64,000 nucleotides of DNA from Mesorhizobium loti (GTDB taxonomy: Bacteria; Pseudomonadota; Alphaproteobacteria; Rhizobiales; Rhizobiaceae): assembly GCF_002858745.1 (NCBI RefSeq), contig NZ_PJRO01000014.1:62001-126000 (forward strand). The letters run 5' to 3'. Shown one piece after another: positions 8,308 to 17,667 of the stretch (the stretch's first letter is position 1; each line of letters opens with the position of its first letter). A program made the translations under genes and the position numbers. The notes under the pieces are model-generated. The model saw only the letters and a list, made by a program, of their open reading frames with translations, did not search any database and was not told the DNA's origin.

Positions 8308-9528
8308 ATGATTCCGATCATCAAGCCTACGATGGATGAGGCTGAAGCCGAAGCGGCGCGCCGTGTCATCCTGTCCGGATGGGTCACGCAAGGCCCCGAG
8401 GTCGCAGCCTTCGAGACGGAGTTCGCTGCCTTCACGGGTGCGCCGCACGCTACGGCCGTCTCGAACTGCACCACGGCCCTGCACCTGGCCCTACTGGCGG
8501 CCGGGGTGAAGCCCGGCGACGAAGTGGTCACGGTCAGCCACTCCTACATCGCCACGGCCAATTCGGTGGCCTATTGCGGCGCGACCCCGGTTTTCGTCGA
8601 CATCGATCCGGCCACCTACAACATCGAGCCGGCCCTGATAGAGCAGGCGCTTTCGGCCAAGACCAGCGCGATCCTGGTCGTCCACCAGATGGGCCTGCCC
8701 TGCGACATGGCCGCGGTGGTCGACATCGCCAAGGCCAAGAGCTTGCCCGTGATCGAGGACGCGGCCTGCGCCAGCGGCAGCGAGATCCTCTGGGACGGCC
8801 AATGGGAGAAGGTCGGCAAGGTGCACGGCGACGTGGCGTGCTTCTCCTTCCACCCGCGCAAGATCATGAGCACCGGCGACGGCGGTATGTTGACCACCAA
8901 ACACGCCGACTGGGCTGCCAAATTCAAGCTGTTGCGCCAGCACGGCATGAGCGTACCCGACACGGTCCGCCACGGCTCCGCCCAAGTGATATTCGAGACC
9001 CACCCGGTGCTCGGCTACAACTATCGGATGACCGACATCCAGGCCGCTGTCGGCCGCGAGCAACTCAAGCGCCTGCCTGGCATCGTGGTCCGCCGCCGTG
9101 TGCTGGCCGCCCGCTACGCCGAATTGCTCGGCGAGGCGCCGTGGCTGGGCCTGGTCCGCGAACCGTCCTACGCGCGCACCAACTGGCAGAGCTTCTGCGT
9201 CCGTCTGCCGGCTTCCGCCGACCAGCGCACCGTCATGCAGGCTATGCTGGACGCCGGTGTCGCCACCCGGCGCGGTATCATGTGCGCCCACCGCGAAGAC
9301 GTCTATGCCTCGCAACCCCTGCGCATGTTCCTGCCGGAGTCGGAGGCTGCGCAGGATCATGCCATCGTCCTTCCGCTCTATCCCCAAATGACCGACGAGG
9401 ATCAACAGAAGGTAGCCTCGACCCTGATCGAGGCCACCCGGTTCAAAATCCACAGCCCAAGACTCCAACTCTGGGATTCACGGCGAGATATGGCGGTCTC
9501 GTATGGGAGCCAGTCTTATCGAAAGTGA
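8308..9528 (+). CDS. DegT/DnrJ/EryC1/StrS-family PLP sugar aminotransferase
   Basis: 406 residues. The ATG at 8308 is preceded by GAGGA at a good distance. The fold-type I hallmarks of nucleotide-sugar aminotransferases are present: SNCTTALHLALLAAG for the PLP phosphate, a VIEDAACASG strand-aspartate motif, and the Schiff-base lysine in FHPRKIMSTGDGGM. The family resembles perosamine/4-amino-4,6-dideoxyhexose synthases, so it probably aminates a 4-keto (or 3-keto) nucleotide sugar in the cytoplasm. It is the first gene of a plus-strand run that continues with a flippase 3 bases later. The exact sugar is not determinable. The last roughly 25 residues extend beyond the usual family end. Confidence 0.85.
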   Translation: MIPIIKPTMDEAEAEAARRVILSGWVTQGPEVAAFETEFAAFTGAPHATAVSNCTTALHLALLAAGVKPGDEVVTVSHSYIATANSVAYCGATPVFVDIDPATYNIEPALIEQALSAKTSAILVVHQMGLPCDMAAVVDIAKAKSLPVIEDAACASGSEILWDGQWEKVGKVHGDVACFSFHPRKIMSTGDGGMLTTKHADWAAKFKLLRQHGMSVPDTVRHGSAQVIFETHPVLGYNYRMTDIQAAVGREQLKRLPGIVVRRRVLAARYAELLGEAPWLGLVREPSYARTNWQSFCVRLPASADQRTVMQAMLDAGVATRRGIMCAHREDVYASQPLRMFLPESEAAQDHAIVLPLYPQMTDEDQQKVASTLIEATRFKIHSPRLQLWDSRRDMAVSYGSQSYRK

Positions 9529-9531
9529 GCG

Positions 9532-11214
9532 ATGGAAATGGCGAGCGTTCGGCGCGCGGTGGTCGCGGTCTATTTCGAGAAGTACGCCACCCTCATCCTC
9601 AATTTCGCGACGCTCTATGTTTCGTCGCGGCTTTTGACACCCAACGACATCGGCGCTGTTTTCCTTGGCGCCAGCCTCGTCGCGCTCGCCGAGGGTCTGC
9701 GGGACTTCGGCGTCACCAACTACATCGTCAACGCCGAAAACCTCTCGAAGCAGGAAATACGCACCTCATTCACCCTGATGCTGGCGGTCGCCATCGTCCT
9801 TACGACCGCCTTCTTCGCGACGGCGGGTCTCTACGCCGACTTCGCCCACGAACCGCGTCTGGAGAACTTCGTCCGCACCATGGCGTTCGGGTATCTGTTC
9901 TCCAGCATCGGTTCGCCGATCGTGGCTCTGCTTCGCCGCGACCTGAAGTTCTGGGACATCGCAGCCATCAACCTGGGCTCGGCCCTGGTCGGCAACATCA
10001 CCACCACCGGCTTGGTGATGATGGGCGTCGGCTATATGAGCTTCGCCTGGGGCTCGCTGAGCTATCCGCTCTCCACCTTCGTCTTCGCCATCTTCATGCG
10101 TCCGGACCTGTCCATCTTCCGGATCGAGTTTACCAAATGGCGCGAGATTCTGGCCTTCGGCGGCTTCAACACTGCGACCGGCCTCCTGACCGCCCTCGGC
10201 GGGGTCATTCCGACCTTCATGCTGGGCCGGGCCAGCGGCAGCGCCGATGTCGGCCTCTACAGCCGAGGCCAACAGGTGACGGAGATGCCCAGCCGCCTGG
10301 TCATATCGGCTATCTCGGCGGTAGCCCTGCCGGGGTTTGCCGCCCATGCGCGCACGGGTCGTCCCCTCAAGGACCCCTATCTCAAAGCCGCCGCCAGCCT
10401 GACCGCGTTCCACTGGCCGGGCCTGGCGATGGTCATCCTCTTCGCCTATCCCCTGGTGCGCACCATGCTGGGGCCGCAATGGGACACCACCATCCCGCTG
10501 GTGCAGGTGATGGCGGCGGCCACGATGCTCTACTTCCCCGTCCCCCTGATGTTCCCGGCCCTGGTGGCCGCAGGCGGGATCCGCGACACGGCCAAGGCCT
10601 GGATGATCTCTCTGCCGATCACCAGCCTGATCATGATCCTGGCGGCCCAGCATGGCCCCCTGGTCCTGGCGCTCTCGATCTTCGCCACCACGCCGATCCA
10701 GGTGGGCGTTGGCCTCTGGTTCCTGATGCGTCGACTGACATTGAGCGTCGGCGAATATCTGCGCGCGCTGATGCCCAGCGCCGCCGTCACCCTGGCCTCG
10801 ACGATAGGCCCACTCATCGTCATCGGGCTGAACGGCTTCGACATGAACATATCGGTCTTGCAGGCCGTCCTGGGCGGCGGGCTTGGCGGCATATTCTGGT
10901 TCCTGGCCATGGGCTGGACCCGTCATCCCTTCGCCGCCGAACTGGCCTATCTGGTGGGCAAGGCCCAGGCCTTGGCGCCTGCGCGCCTGCACGCCTCCCT
11001 CGCCCTCATCCGGCGCTTCCTGGGTGAGGCCGCCGAACAGGGACAGGCGCCTGCATCAGGCGACGCGGACAGCGAAATCAATACTGTGGGCGGTCGGGAT
11101 GGCGCGCAATCTGTTTGGTCGGTGGTCAAAGTGCGGTCAGGCCGCCTCTTCGAACGATCGCCTGGATGGCCACAAGCAGGCAAAACAGGAGGAATCGGTG
11201 ATGAGCCACTTTGA
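9532..11214 (+). CDS. Wzx-like oligosaccharide flippase (MOP superfamily)
   Basis: 560 residues with about 12-14 hydrophobic segments from residue 14 to 490, matching polysaccharide-transport proteins that flip undecaprenyl-linked repeat units across the inner membrane (FEKYATLILNFATLYVSSRLL at the start is typical). A hydrophilic tail of about 60 residues after the last membrane segment is longer than in most members. The gene follows the aminotransferase by 3 bases and overlaps the next gene by 14 bases, so they are translationally linked. A second ATG at 9538 is an alternative start. Confidence 0.85.
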   Translation: MEMASVRRAVVAVYFEKYATLILNFATLYVSSRLLTPNDIGAVFLGASLVALAEGLRDFGVTNYIVNAENLSKQEIRTSFTLMLAVAIVLTTAFFATAGLYADFAHEPRLENFVRTMAFGYLFSSIGSPIVALLRRDLKFWDIAAINLGSALVGNITTTGLVMMGVGYMSFAWGSLSYPLSTFVFAIFMRPDLSIFRIEFTKWREILAFGGFNTATGLLTALGGVIPTFMLGRASGSADVGLYSRGQQVTEMPSRLVISAISAVALPGFAAHARTGRPLKDPYLKAAASLTAFHWPGLAMVILFAYPLVRTMLGPQWDTTIPLVQVMAAATMLYFPVPLMFPALVAAGGIRDTAKAWMISLPITSLIMILAAQHGPLVLALSIFATTPIQVGVGLWFLMRRLTLSVGEYLRALMPSAAVTLASTIGPLIVIGLNGFDMNISVLQAVLGGGLGGIFWFLAMGWTRHPFAAELAYLVGKAQALAPARLHASLALIRRFLGEAAEQGQAPASGDADSEINTVGGRDGAQSVWSVVKVRSGRLFERSPGWPQAGKTGGIGDEPL

Positions 11215-12253
11215 CACCATAGATTCTCCCGGCACCAACGCTGCCGGCTCAGGCTTCGAGAATGCGCTGGGTTATGTTGCCGCGCCCGCCGTGATCTCCG
11301 CTGCCCGCATCGTCACCCGCTTGACGACGCGGGGCGTCCACATCGCTTGGTTCGATGTCTGGAACCCGACCCTCGACCAGGCCCTGGACGCCCTGCCGGC
11401 CATTCCCGGCTGCGCGCGAGAGCTCTATCGCGAGCTCACCCAACCCACGAGCGTCCGAAAGCGCCACGCCCTGGCGACGGAGAACGGCCGACCGACCGCG
11501 CTCATCTCCCTGCGCCGCCGCCGCCGATACTGGGAGCCCGTCACCTATCAGGCGCTTCCAGGCGTGATCGCGCCGGCGTCCTCTCCAGCCGCCCTTGGCC
11601 GGGCGCTGCACGCCTTGGGTGTCGAGGTGCGGGTCGAGGCGGGGCTCGACAAGAGCGTCGTGGATCTCAATCCGCGATGCCACTGGTCCTCGGACAACTA
11701 CCGCGTCGACCTGCGGGGCGACTATGAGGCGCGCTGGAGCCGCAACCACCGCAAGAATGTACGCAAGGCCTGCAAACGTTGCGATGAGTTCATGCGGCTT
11801 CGCATCGACAATGTGGGCGACCTGGAATGGTCGTGCGCCCAGTGGAAACGCACGTGGGAAGGCGCCGACGCTGGCGAGACCGTCGCCGCCGAGGATCGCT
11901 TGCGGTTTTGGCGCGCCTTCGTAAAACAGCAGAGCGCCGACAGTCCGATCCAATTCCATACCCTGCATCTGCTCGACGGCAATCGGCGCTCGGCCGGCGT
12001 CGTCCTGATGTGCAAGGACGGCGTCGCGCTCGGCCAATGCATCGTCCGCGACCCCGAATACGACCGCTTTTGGGTCGGTGTCCGCATAATGGAGGCATCG
12101 ATCAAATGGGCGGCAAGCGCTGGGCATCGCCAGTTCGATCTCGGTTCCGGGCAAGACTACAAGCAGAGTTGGGGTGAGGCTGTGACCGGGCGTTACGGTG
12201 CGATCTTTCGCCCACGTGCCGTCAGCGCGCTCTATCGGTTCGGACTTCTGTGA
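11201..12253 (+). CDS. GNAT/FemAB-like N-acyltransferase (BioF2-like Acetyltransf_6 type)
   Basis: 350 residues from the ATG at 11201, which has AGGAGGA 7 bases upstream inside the end of the flippase gene. The C-terminal half carries the duplicated-GNAT pattern seen in proteins encoded in exopolysaccharide loci: WSRNHRKNVRKACKR, then a central AGVVLMCKDGVALGQCIVRDPEY, and a terminal GHRQFDLGSGQDYKQSWG motif. Such enzymes transfer acyl or aminoacyl groups to amino sugars or peptides. Acylation of an amino sugar made by this cluster is a reasonable inference. No signal peptide is present, so it acts in the cytoplasm. Confidence 0.75.
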   Translation: MSHFDTIDSPGTNAAGSGFENALGYVAAPAVISAARIVTRLTTRGVHIAWFDVWNPTLDQALDALPAIPGCARELYRELTQPTSVRKRHALATENGRPTALISLRRRRRYWEPVTYQALPGVIAPASSPAALGRALHALGVEVRVEAGLDKSVVDLNPRCHWSSDNYRVDLRGDYEARWSRNHRKNVRKACKRCDEFMRLRIDNVGDLEWSCAQWKRTWEGADAGETVAAEDRLRFWRAFVKQQSADSPIQFHTLHLLDGNRRSAGVVLMCKDGVALGQCIVRDPEYDRFWVGVRIMEASIKWAASAGHRQFDLGSGQDYKQSWGEAVTGRYGAIFRPRAVSALYRFGLL

Positions 12254-12307
12254 CTTCGCTGCGTGAAACTGTTCGATATGGGGGAGCATCGGCTCGAGTA
12301 TTGATCC

Positions 12308-13495
12308 ATGGCAACGGTTGATCAAAATGCGATTTTCGCCGCCCAGCCTGCCAAGGCGGTCGCCCGGCCGGCGGAAGACCGTATCGCCGGCTTCGACGGT
12401 GTGCGCGCGGTCGCCGTCCTGATGGTCTTCATCAGCCACAAGACGACCCTGCCGCATCACGATTCCTATGGCTCCGTCGGCGTTTGGCTCTTTCTCGTGC
12501 TCAGCGGCATGCTCATCTCCTCGATCCTGTCGGAGATGCGTGGAAAGGTCGAATCCGGGACCCAGTCGAGCTGGCGGTCGATGGGCGACTTCTATCTTCG
12601 CCGCAGCCTGCGCATCTTCCCACTTTATTACGCCTGTCTCAGCGTTTTCGCGCTGGGGTCGCTGTTCACTTCATTCGTCGGCTTCTCGCGCATGGAAGCG
12701 ACGATCTACGCCCTCTATGGCACCAACATCTATATTGAGATGACGCCGACTGCGGACCACGGCCATTTCGGTCACCTTTGGTCGCTGGCGGCAGAGGAAC
12801 AGTTCTACCTGCTCTTCGCGCCGATCCTGCTGTTCACCCCGCGCAAATATCTGGCTCGGATCTGTATCGGCTTCATGCTCGCAGGCGCAGCCATGCTGGC
12901 TTGGCTGGTGTCGGTGAAGACCCACCCGAACGCCATCCACGTCGATCCGCTGATCGCCTTCGGCATGCTCGGCGTCGGCGGCTTCGTCGCTTCCTTGAAA
13001 AACCTCAAGCCGCCCGCTTGGCTGGTGAGTGCGCAAGCGCAGGCGGCGGCTGGCCTGACGCTGATCGCGATCCCGCTGGTCTTTGGATACTTCCGCGACA
13101 CATGGAACGTCTGGGGACCACTAACCTGCCTGGTTGCCGGCCTGTTCCTGTTCCAGATCGCCCGCAATCAGCAGACGCCAGTCGTGGCTTTCCTCAACCT
13201 GTGGCCGCTGCGCTCGCTCGGACGGGTGAGCTATTCCTTCTACGTGCTGCACCAGTTCATCCATTTCTACGAGGTCGAAGCGGTCTTCCGTAGACTTCAC
13301 ATGAGCATCGACGCGCCGCTTGCCGTGCAACTGGCCCTGGAGCTTTTCATCACCGTCGCGCTGGCGACGCTCTCCTGGCATTTCTTCGAGCGGCCGATAC
13401 TGCGGTTGGGCGCGAGATTGACCGCGCGGGAGGGCGCCGAGGCCAGCAGCGCGACCGCTGCCTTGTCCCCGGGCAGTCAAAAGGCCATGCGATAG
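12308..13495 (+). CDS. acyltransferase family 3 (OafA/ExoZ-like) membrane protein
   Basis: 395 residues, multi-spanning (about 10 hydrophobic segments). Family motifs are an N-terminal RIAGFDGVRAVAVLMVF with the catalytic His shortly after (FISHK), then RRSLRIFPLYY and a LWSLAAEEQFYLLF stretch. These proteins O-acetylate or succinylate surface polysaccharides from the inner membrane. No close ribosome-binding site is seen before this ATG (a GGGGGA lies about 25 bases upstream), so the true start may differ slightly. The next gene is a paralogue starting immediately at the stop codon. Confidence 0.85.
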   Translation: MATVDQNAIFAAQPAKAVARPAEDRIAGFDGVRAVAVLMVFISHKTTLPHHDSYGSVGVWLFLVLSGMLISSILSEMRGKVESGTQSSWRSMGDFYLRRSLRIFPLYYACLSVFALGSLFTSFVGFSRMEATIYALYGTNIYIEMTPTADHGHFGHLWSLAAEEQFYLLFAPILLFTPRKYLARICIGFMLAGAAMLAWLVSVKTHPNAIHVDPLIAFGMLGVGGFVASLKNLKPPAWLVSAQAQAAAGLTLIAIPLVFGYFRDTWNVWGPLTCLVAGLFLFQIARNQQTPVVAFLNLWPLRSLGRVSYSFYVLHQFIHFYEVEAVFRRLHMSIDAPLAVQLALELFITVALATLSWHFFERPILRLGARLTAREGAEASSATAALSPGSQKAMR

Positions 13496-14605
13496 ATGCG
13501 GGCGGAACTTCGGCCGATGCGACTCGACGACGAACGCCGCATCAGGGGTTTCGACGGCCTGCGCGCGATCGCCTTCATCTTCGTATTCATCAGTCACAAA
13601 TTCCATCAAGGGACTTATGGATCCCTCGGCGGCGACGGGGTAATGCTCTTCTTCGCGCTCAGCGGCCTCTTGATCACCCGTATCCTGGCTCGCACGCGGG
13701 TGGCGATCGAGGCGGGCGAGACGACGACGCTCGCAGGTCTGGGGCGCTTCTATCTTCGGCGCTCGGCCAGGATATTCCCCATCTATTACGCGACGATAGG
13801 CAGCTTCCTGATTGCCTCGCTGTTCGTTCACTTCAATGGCTTCGAAGGCGGCGCGCCCTTGGCCATGCTGCTCTACGCTACAAACATCTATGTGTTCACG
13901 ACCGGCCACTGGGTGGGCCATTTCAACCACTTCTGGACGCTGGCGATCGAAGAGCAATTCTATCTGTTGTTTGCACCCTTGCTGCTGTTCACCCCCAGCA
14001 AGACCGCCAGACACATCTGCGTTGCCTTCGTCGTTCTGGGTCTCGTCACTCAGGCGGGCCTCGAATGGGCCGGAGTATCGACCAAGGTCATCGGCCTAAA
14101 TCCCATGACCGGCTTTGGTTATCTAGCCTTGGGCGGTCTGGCAGGACAAAACCTCGACCGGCGGGTGCCGGCATGGCTGGTTTCCACGCCGGCCCAGGCC
14201 ATAGCCGCGCTCGCCCTTCTCATCGTGCCTCTCACTGTCCTCAAGGACGAGATCGTCTGGCGCGTCTATGCGCCGGCAGTTGCGGCTACAGCTGCGCTTC
14301 TGGTCCTCCAGATCGCAGGGAACCAGACCTCGCGTTTCGTCGCCCTTCTTGAGACCTGGCCCCTGCGCAGCCTGGGGCGCATCAGCTACGGCTGTTACAT
14401 CTTCCACGAGTTCGTGCACTTCTACGACATCGAAGCGGCAGTCCGGAAGTTTGGCGTCATGCTCGAAACGCCGGATTGGATTCCTGTCCCCATCGAGTTT
14501 GTCGTGACCGTCGGCCTTGCGACCGTCTCCTGGCAATTCTTCGAACGACCAATCATGGCCTGGGCTCACCGGATGACGCAGAAAGCCACGCCGGCCATCG
14601 CCTGA
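13496..14605 (+). CDS. acyltransferase family 3, tandem paralogue
   Basis: 369 residues. Its ATG directly abuts the stop of the preceding acyltransferase (TAG-ATG). It repeats the same landmarks: RIRGFDGLRAIAFIFVFISHK, LRRSARIFPIYYA, FWTLAIEEQFYLLFAPLLLF and a C-terminal SWQFFERPI. The two proteins align over most of their length, so this is a tandem duplication that has diverged, suggesting two different acylation positions on the glycan. It converges with the glycosyltransferase on the other strand, with only 5 bases between stop codons. Confidence 0.85.
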   Translation: MRAELRPMRLDDERRIRGFDGLRAIAFIFVFISHKFHQGTYGSLGGDGVMLFFALSGLLITRILARTRVAIEAGETTTLAGLGRFYLRRSARIFPIYYATIGSFLIASLFVHFNGFEGGAPLAMLLYATNIYVFTTGHWVGHFNHFWTLAIEEQFYLLFAPLLLFTPSKTARHICVAFVVLGLVTQAGLEWAGVSTKVIGLNPMTGFGYLALGGLAGQNLDRRVPAWLVSTPAQAIAALALLIVPLTVLKDEIVWRVYAPAVAATAALLVLQIAGNQTSRFVALLETWPLRSLGRISYGCYIFHEFVHFYDIEAAVRKFGVMLETPDWIPVPIEFVVTVGLATVSWQFFERPIMAWAHRMTQKATPAIA

Positions 14606-14610
14606 GCCCC

Positions 14611-15558
14611 CTAGCCTGCCGGGGCGAACAGCTTTCGCAGCAGGCCGAGGTTGTGATTCAGGCGCAGGTAATATTCGTGTTCGGGCCGATCGAGCATCTG
14701 CAGCACGACCAGCATCGGAGTGGCGACGAGCATCTTGATCGCGCGCGCGATTTTCTGACCTGGGGTTTTCAAGCCCCTGAGTTCCACCTCGCCTTCCTTG
14801 CGGGCACGCTCTGCGAGCCATGCCCGCGTCAGACGGCCGGCATGGACCTTATGGTCCACTACGAAGGCGTCCGAGTACCAGCAGCGATAGCCGGCCCCAA
14901 TGAGGTCGGTCATCTTCTGGGCCTCTTCCCCGCTGGCCAGATTCGAGCCGACCCGACCGGTCGTGACGTCGAACCCTCCATGTGCTTCCAGTGCGTCGCG
15001 GCGGAACAGCAGGTTGGCGCCGACGCCGATGGGATGATCGGTCGTGTCCCGGAAGCCGTCCTCATCGACCACCGACAACAACAGGCGCGCGCGCGGCCCA
15101 AGCTGGCTCGGGGGCATTTCAAGGTTGCCGGCGTCGTGGGGCCAGTGTGGGATCACACGCCCGGCCAAGATGGCGGTCTGAACGTCACAGCGGGCCGCGT
15201 AGGTGATCGCCGCCTCTACCCAGCCGGGGCGCGGCACAGCGTCGTCGTCCAACAGTGCAATCCATTCGCCCCTGCCGGCCTCGAAACCCGCGTTGCGGGC
15301 CCGGGCAACGCCGGGCTCGTCGAGCCGTATGAGGCTCAATCCCTCGCGCGCCCTCAGGTTCTCCAGCACCTTGCTGTGCGCTGGCGCCGAGGCGCTGTCG
15401 ACGACGATGACCTCCACCGGCTGATCCACGCATTGCGGCAGCAGGGCGTCCACGTTCTCCAGGACATCATGGCTGCGGTTGTGCGTGGCGATGACGATGC
15501 TAATGACCGGAGCGTCGGCGCTGATCTTCGGGGCGGTCTTGGCGTCCTGCATGCCCAT
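14611..15558 (-). CDS. glycosyltransferase family 2
   Basis: About 315 residues from the ATG at 15558 (AGGG 5 bases upstream); GTG at 15576 would add 6 residues. The GT-A nucleotide-binding core is clear: ISIVIATHNR, EVIVVDSAS, GVARARNAGFEAGRGEWIALLDDDA with the metal-binding DxD-type acid cluster, then a GEEAQKMTDL acceptor-site region. It would transfer a sugar from a nucleotide donor to a lipid-linked acceptor at the cytoplasmic face of the membrane. It is last of three closely spaced minus-strand genes. Confidence 0.85.
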   Translation of the reverse strand: MGMQDAKTAPKISADAPVISIVIATHNRSHDVLENVDALLPQCVDQPVEVIVVDSASAPAHSKVLENLRAREGLSLIRLDEPGVARARNAGFEAGRGEWIALLDDDAVPRPGWVEAAITYAARCDVQTAILAGRVIPHWPHDAGNLEMPPSQLGPRARLLLSVVDEDGFRDTTDHPIGVGANLLFRRDALEAHGGFDVTTGRVGSNLASGEEAQKMTDLIGAGYRCWYSDAFVVDHKVHAGRLTRAWLAERARKEGEVELRGLKTPGQKIARAIKMLVATPMLVVLQMLDRPEHEYYLRLNHNLGLLRKLFAPAG

Positions 15559-15582
15559 CTGATCCCTAAGCTCCACGTCTGT

Positions 15583-16554
15583 TCAGTCCAGCTCCGCGTC
15601 CTCGGCGGCCAATGGGCGCGCGCCCAGGCCGATCGACCACAAGAACGCCGCGCGCAACGGCGTCGGCATCATGAGCTGTCTTACCGCCCGGAACGGGAAC
15701 ACCAGCAGCGCATGGCGCACCGCGAACCGCACACCCTTCGCATCTCCCTTGGCTGCCCGTTCTACCGCCGCATCGGCGAAATAGATGTAGAATCCCAGGA
15801 GCGTGGCGAAATAAGAATGCAGCCACTCCTTTGGCGAGCGCCACTTGCGCCAGACGGGCATGGCGTGCCGCATGAACACCTTGCGCGTATAGGGAATCCG
15901 GCTCAGGACCAAGGCATCATAAGATCCCGACGGGCGCTGGCGAAACAAGACGCAAGGCACGGCTACATGCTCCATATGCCCCCCGCCGGCGACGCGCAGC
16001 TGCCAGTCCCAGTCCTGGTCGGCCAGCAGGGTCTCGTCAAAATAGCCGTAGGCGTCGCGTACCCCGATACGCGCCATCGTAGCGCCGATCTGCGGGAAAT
16101 AGCCGTCCAGCAGCATCTTCAGATGGTCGCCGTCGGGACGGACGTCATCGGGGATGGGGGGCGCGATCGGCCGCAGATCAGGATCGGTCATCACCACCTG
16201 ACCGAAGATCGCCTCGACCTCCGCGTGGCGATCGAAGAGCTGCAAGTGCGGCCGTACATGTTGCTCGGTCCAGACGTCATCGTCGTCCAGGAAGGCCAGG
16301 AACTCCCCCGTGGCCGCCCGCATCGCTGCGTTGCGCGCGGCACCGGCGCCCGCCGTCGTCACGATGAGGTGCTGCGCGCCGCGGGCCTGCGTCACTGTGC
16401 GGGTAGCGTCGTGGTTAGAGCCGTTGTCGCCAACCAGAACCTCGAAGGTCAGGTCCGGGCCTTCCAGCGCGCGGATGCTCGCCAGCGCCTGGTCCAGGAA
16501 CTGCGGTCGGTCGCGGGTCGGGACGACGACCGAAACGATGCGTGCCTGTTTCAC
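15583..16554 (-). CDS. glycosyltransferase family 2
   Basis: About 323 residues from a GTG at 16554, whose TGA-overlapping start (GTGA) and upstream GGAGG fit translational coupling with the deacetylase gene; an ATG at 16569 lacks a ribosome-binding site. GT-A motifs are IVSVVVPTRDRP, EVLVGDNGS, GAARNAAMRAATGEFLAFLDDDDVW with DDD, and LADQDWDWQLRVA. Donor and acceptor are unknown. It is part of a three-gene minus-strand unit within the glycan block. Confidence 0.86.
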   Translation of the reverse strand: MKQARIVSVVVPTRDRPQFLDQALASIRALEGPDLTFEVLVGDNGSNHDATRTVTQARGAQHLIVTTAGAGAARNAAMRAATGEFLAFLDDDDVWTEQHVRPHLQLFDRHAEVEAIFGQVVMTDPDLRPIAPPIPDDVRPDGDHLKMLLDGYFPQIGATMARIGVRDAYGYFDETLLADQDWDWQLRVAGGGHMEHVAVPCVLFRQRPSGSYDALVLSRIPYTRKVFMRHAMPVWRKWRSPKEWLHSYFATLLGFYIYFADAAVERAAKGDAKGVRFAVRHALLVFPFRAVRQLMMPTPLRAAFLWSIGLGARPLAAEDAELD

Positions 16555-17369
16555 CCCCACTCCTCCCACCGATCGAAGACGCCCGACAGGGCCGCCGAAA
16601 ATACCCGCATGTTGTCGAAACGCGTGATGAAGGTCCGCGCGATGGTTCCGGCCGAACGCGTCTCCTCGGCCTGGGCGTAGACGAGATCATAGCCTGCTGC
16701 CTTGGCCTCCTGCATGGCGGCCGGCGTCCAGTTGGCCGACTGGCCGAGCGGGATTGCGAACGACGTCGGCGCAAAGCCGAGCCGGGCTTCGATCATAGCG
16801 CGCGAGCGGTCCAGTTCCTCGCGGGCAGCGGGGCCGTCCAGCTGTCCAAAATCGGGATGGGTCGCGGAGTGGCTGCCGATTTCGGCACCGTTGGCGGCCA
16901 GGCACTCCAGATCGCGCCAGCCCAGAACCTCGTCGGTGGTCCAGGGCGAGGCGCCTTCGCTCCAGTCGGTGACCACGAAGAGGCTCCACGGCGCTGCGAA
17001 GTCCTTCAGGATCGGCGCAGCCTCGGTCATCACGCTGCGCAGGCCGTCGTCGAAGGTGACGGCGAGATCCATCGAGTCGCCCCCCGTTCGCGCAATCTCC
17101 GAGGCTGGGACGAACCGGTAGCCCCGCGCCGCGGCCCACTCCAACTGGCGCCGGAACAGCTTCGGCGGCACGTCGTTATGATTCATCAGCGGCTGGCCGA
17201 CCGAGTGGTAGGCCAGGATCCGGCCTCCTGAACGGCGCACGCGTCGGCCAATGACGGACATGCCTTCACGTTCGAGAACCATGCGCGGGCCGACCAGATG
17301 ACGCCTTTCGACACCGAACGCGCGGACAGCCCGCTTCAGAAGCTTCGGTGTTCGCCCAAGCGTACCCAC
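16551..17369 (-). CDS. polysaccharide deacetylase (NodB domain, carbohydrate esterase 4)
   Basis: About 272 residues from a GTG at 17369 (GAGGG 5 bases upstream); an ATG at 17459 would add 30 residues of less coding-like sequence. The NodB signature motifs are LAVTFDDG (catalytic base and metal aspartates) and a metal-binding IGSHSATHPDF. A leading ILAYHSV is typical of this family. It removes N- or O-acetyl groups from sugars. With no clear signal peptide it may act on a lipid-linked intermediate. It overlaps the next gene by 4 bases (GTGA). Confidence 0.83.
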   Translation of the reverse strand: MGTLGRTPKLLKRAVRAFGVERRHLVGPRMVLEREGMSVIGRRVRRSGGRILAYHSVGQPLMNHNDVPPKLFRRQLEWAAARGYRFVPASEIARTGGDSMDLAVTFDDGLRSVMTEAAPILKDFAAPWSLFVVTDWSEGASPWTTDEVLGWRDLECLAANGAEIGSHSATHPDFGQLDGPAAREELDRSRAMIEARLGFAPTSFAIPLGQSANWTPAAMQEAKAAGYDLVYAQAEETRSAGTIARTFITRFDNMRVFSAALSGVFDRWEEWG

Positions 17370-17667
17370 TTTCGCCCTCAGTTCTTTTATCGAACAGCAA
17401 GCCTCATACTCGCTATGGCGTCCGGCGCCAACGCCACCATATTGAACCCCAGCGCCCATAGCCTTATCCCGTCGAACGAAGGCGCTAACTCAAAAGTGTA
17501 AAGCGCGATGGCTGCCTGAACTGTCAGCCACTTCAGGCTATCGTGCTTAAGGTTGCGTAGTATCGGGAATAAGGTGGTGCTGGTCGCTCCTGAGGATCAG
17601 TCTTTGTTCCAGCGTCGCAGGCCGATGATGCGCCCTCGGGGCAAACCATGCTGTTGAAACCTCACAT
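17370..17667. other. intergenic/leader region, no recognised feature
   Basis: About 300 bases between the glycosyltransferase (ends at 17668 on minus) and the deacetylase. It is less G/C-biased than the neighbouring genes. A minus-strand open frame continues the phase of the deacetylase to 17459. No convincing terminator or repeat is seen. Confidence 0.4.

Noticed and set aside
8379..11027. 882-codon plus-strand frame
   Set aside because: It is an alternative frame through the aminotransferase and flippase genes, with Arg/Pro/Gly-rich sequence and no domain.
14476..16680. 734-codon plus-strand frame
   Set aside because: It is antisense to two clear GT2 genes and lacks any recognisable motif.
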